A stretch of 19,944 bases of DNA from Monoraphidium neglectum. Its lineage: Eukaryota; Chlorophyta; Chlorophyceae; Sphaeropleales; Selenastraceae. Shown piece after piece: positions 17,570-19,944 of this stretch. A program made the translations under genes and the position numbers. The notes under the pieces were generated by a model. The model had not been told where the DNA came from, ran no database searches, and worked only from the letters and a program-made list of their open reading frames with translations. The stretch spans positions 1 through 19,944 of the forward strand of contig NW_014012871.1 in assembly GCF_000611645.1 (NCBI RefSeq), written 5' to 3'. Within the stretch, counting starts at the first letter, position 1. Each line of letters starts with the position of its first letter.

Positions 17570-18900
17570 TCAAGCCTGCGGCCGGCTCTGCAGCACCCAC
17601 AGGTTGCCGTCACAGTCGATGCCACCCTCCACGTCCTGCGCCACCGCCGCGCCGCCCTCCGCGGCGCCGAGCGCGCGCTCCGCCGCCACCGCGGCCACCG
17701 CCGCGCCCCACAGCGCGCGCAGCGCGGAGGCCTCGTCGCGGCAGAGGGGGTCGCGCGCGTAGTCCGCCGGGGCGCGCGGCAGGGGGGCGGAGGGGTGGGA
17801 AGAGAAGAGGCCGGCGCCGCTGCAGCCGGGCAGGTCCTCTGAGGGGGATTCGGGTCGGTTGGGAGGGAGATGAAGCGCCTTCAGCGCAGGAAGGGCAGGG
17901 CACAACGGTTGCGGGAGCAACAATGCCTAGAGTGTAGACCACGGAGGGCCAGCGGATGGCAATCTTGACAAAGTAGGAGGGGGGGGGGAAGCAGGCAGGA
18001 GAGCAGGCTGGTAGCCAAGCACCAAGGCGGGGGACGGCCTGCAGGGCATGCACGCGGCGACGCTTCGAGGCGGCTGGCGCCGCAGGCCCTCGCCTGCGTT
18101 GCTGTCCGACCGCGCCATGACCACCCCATCAGCCGGCTGCGGCGCCGGCAGCACGTGGCTCTTCGAAGGGTAGCTCGCCAGCCGCACAGACCGCCGCAGC
18201 GCCTCCAGCGGCGGCGCCCCGGAGCCAGCGCCGCCGCTGCCGGCCGCGTCAAGGCTACTCAGCGCCTTGTGCACAACACCAAACAGCAGCCCCGCCACGC
18301 CGCCGCCCTTGCCGGCCCCGCCGGCCGCGGCCTGGTCGAGCGCTGCGTCGACCGCTGACCGCGCGACGGCGCCGCCCAGGGCGCGGCCGGGGAAGTCGCC
18401 CGACACGAGGGCCTCCCCCAGGCCCGACACCACCTCCACGTAGACCTCATCACTGCTGCCTGTGGTGGGGCTGTGCGGGGCGTTCCATGGGAGGCAGGGA
18501 GGGAGGGGGAGAGTTGGGTCCTAGAGGTGGACTAGTGGGTGGAAGGAGCCGACAGAGAGGTGGTGTGGTGACTGCAGCACCACAAGGGCTGGAACGATGC
18601 TGCAGCTTTCATGGGTAATCGACACGGACGTGTGTGGGGAGGGCTGGAGCAACCGTTGGGTACCGATCATACAGCCGGCCGCGTGCCCTGCAACTCCCCA
18701 AAGCCCACAGACCCACCTGCGGGTGTGCGCCACAAAGGCGTAGCGGATGGGCGCCACCGGCTGCAGCAGCACCGCCATGCGCAGCGCCGAGCGCGGCAGC
18801 CCCGCGTGGCGCAGCGCGGCCGCCGCGCCCGCGCCCCACTGGCTGGCGTACACCTCCAGTGTGGCGCGCCACAGGCCGGCCAGGGCGTCCCCTTTGCCCG

Positions 18901-18961
<61 letters not shown>

Positions 18962-19944
18962 CCACTGCAGCCCCTGCTCCAGCAGTGACCGCAGGCCCTC
19001 GGGGGCTTTGAGCCGCATCACCTGTGACCTGTGGATGATGTGGGAGCCGGCAGCACCACGGCAGCGCGCAGCATCGGCGGCCGGTGACCTTGAGGCCTTT
19101 ATATGCTGCACCAAAAACCCACAAGCCCAGCACGCCCTCCCTTTGCTTGCGAGTCATGAAGACTCAGCCGCGCGAAAGATTGCACATCGACAAACAACCT
19201 GCGGGCTCAGGGGTTGTCTAGGGCAGGCCCTCATCACCTGATCTCGGCCAGCAGCTGCTCGCCAGCTGCCCCATGCGCCCCCTCCGCCGCCAGCCGCCCC
19301 TCCAGCCGCCGGATCTCCCCCGCCGCCGCCTCGTTCGCGGGGTCGCGCAGCACGCCCTCCTCAAACGCCCCGAAAGGCATCGCCGCCGACGCCGGCGCGC
19401 GCAGCCAGCCGGGCAGGCCGCGCGCCAGGCGCCGCGTGTTGGCGCTCTTCGCACCCACCAGCCCCGGCTCGAAATCGTCCATCGCCACCGCCCAGCGGCC
19501 GCACCACGCGGGCGCCGGCGTCGCCGCCGCCGCGCCGGCCGCCACCTGCGGCTCTTCGCCGTTGCTGTCGCCGTTCACGAGCGCCGCCGCGAGCTCGTCC
19601 GCCGTCGCCTCCCGCAGCGCGACGCCGCCCTCTGCGTCGACCCGCAGCGCCACGCCGCGCCCCTCCAGCTCCGCCGTGCGCGCCGCCTCGCGCGCATCCA
19701 GGCACGCGACTAGCGGCACGCCCGCGCCCCTCGCGCGCACCGCGGCGTGGCAGAGCACGTCCGGGCAGTGGCCCAGCACCACCACCCCGCCGCACCCCGG
19801 CGGCACGTCCTCCTCCCCGCGCACGCGGTCGACCAGCAGCAGCGGCCGCCCCGCCGGCGCCGCGCCGCCCGCCGCCGCCGCCGCGATCACCGGGCCCGCG
19901 TCCGCGAGCGACGCGACCCGCAGCAGCGGCCCGACCGCAGGCGC
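17570..19944 (-). CDS. GWD: alpha-glucan, water dikinase, C-terminal part (runs off right edge)
   Basis: Exons visible are 19944-19238 (open to the edge), 19028-18717, 18455-18094 and 17838-17570, giving 549 codons and a stop. GWD phosphorylates starch glucan chains in the plastid, using ATP through a phospho-histidine intermediate, to start starch breakdown. The phosphohistidine domain shows RGEEDVPPG and PDVLCHAAVRAR, with the likely catalytic His codon at 19749-19747. It is followed by GLVGAKSANTRRL, the start of the nucleotide-binding region, then PASAAMPFGAFE, LRMAVLLQPV, YAFVAHTR, EVYVEVVSGLGEALV, LASYPSK, ARSDSNAEDL and SGAGLFSS. The end is QDVEGGIDCDGNLWVLQSRPQA, the family's usual C-terminus. 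SDSNxEDL fits GWD rather than PWD (which has SANVEDL). Oddities: 19 consecutive Gln encoded by pure CAG, a Gly/Ala-rich insert, and an intron with a GC donor. The acceptor at 18455 is ambiguous by one codon. Confidence 0.87.
17839..18093 (-). other. probable GC-AG intron in the dikinase gene
   Basis: The exon upstream ends AACGCAG and the intron starts GCGAGG. The acceptor is CCCCTCAG, followed by AGGACCTG. This junction rebuilds SDSN-A-EDL, the conserved GWD motif, in phase 1. No GT donor near here restores the frame: the first downstream frames read into GLRRQPPRS, which does not match the family. Confidence 0.7.
18902..18958 (-). repeat. (CAG)19 polyglutamine tract in the dikinase gene
   Basis: Nineteen perfect CTG units on the plus strand read as CAG codons in the second visible exon of the GWD gene, straight after two Trp codons. 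The tract falls between the conserved ATP-binding motifs, in a segment that is variable in the family. The lack of synonymous CAA codons suggests recent slippage expansion. Confidence 0.92.

Noticed and set aside
18634..19241. Plus-strand frames with poly-Ala, poly-Leu or poly-Cys runs
   Set aside because: They are other readings of the CTG/CAG tract. The CAG reading lies in the dikinase frame with conserved motifs on both sides.
1..19944. tRNA or rRNA genes
   Set aside because: No cloverleaf-like or rRNA core sequence was recognised by eye; a tRNAscan or Rfam search would be needed to exclude small RNAs.

Overview
The window reads as nuclear DNA of a green alga (Chlorophyta, most likely a GC-rich chlorophycean; this is inference). 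The support is: very GC-rich coding exons cut by short GT-AG introns, TGTAA poly(A) signals after the stop codons of a tandem gene array, alanine/glycine/glutamine low-complexity tracts, and an alpha-glucan water dikinase gene of plant/algal starch metabolism. There are no operons or ribosome binding sites. All exon models were joined by hand from splice consensus, reading phase and family motifs.

Layout. (1) 1-303: possible 3' end of a plus-strand gene running in from the left, with a TGTAA at 153. (2) 304-1456, minus: a four-exon gene for proteasome assembly chaperone 4 (PSMG4/PAC4-like). (3) 1457-1725: a 269-bp divergent promoter with an AT-rich, TATA-like island at its middle. (4) 1726-4219, plus: a four-exon SMYD-like SET-domain lysine methyltransferase without a MYND finger. 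(5) About 4.4-16.7 kb, minus: four head-to-tail copies (A, B, C, D from left to right) of a unit of about 3 kb. Each encodes an F-box plus leucine-rich-repeat protein of about 611-613 aa in five phase-0 exons (18/252/984/342-348/240 nt), and each unit carries its own promoter block and poly(A) signal. A and C look intact. B has lost the start-codon exon, the F-box exon and the proximal promoter, and has a +1 frameshift in the last exon. D is intact except that its exon-4 splice acceptor reads AC instead of AG. (6) 16438-17569: the D upstream block, then about 850 bp with no convincing gene. (7) 17570-19944, minus: the C-terminal 549 codons of an alpha-glucan, water dikinase (GWD), running off the right edge. 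It has a 19-CAG polyglutamine tract and an apparent GC-AG intron inside the conserved SDSNxEDL motif.

The single-copy genes are unrelated housekeeping functions: proteasome assembly, protein methylation and starch phosphorylation. The main point of interest is the F-box/LRR array. F-box proteins are substrate receptors of SCF ubiquitin ligases, and this array shows recent duplication, likely sequence exchange between copies, and two different kinds of decay. What these proteins recognise cannot be read from the sequence.
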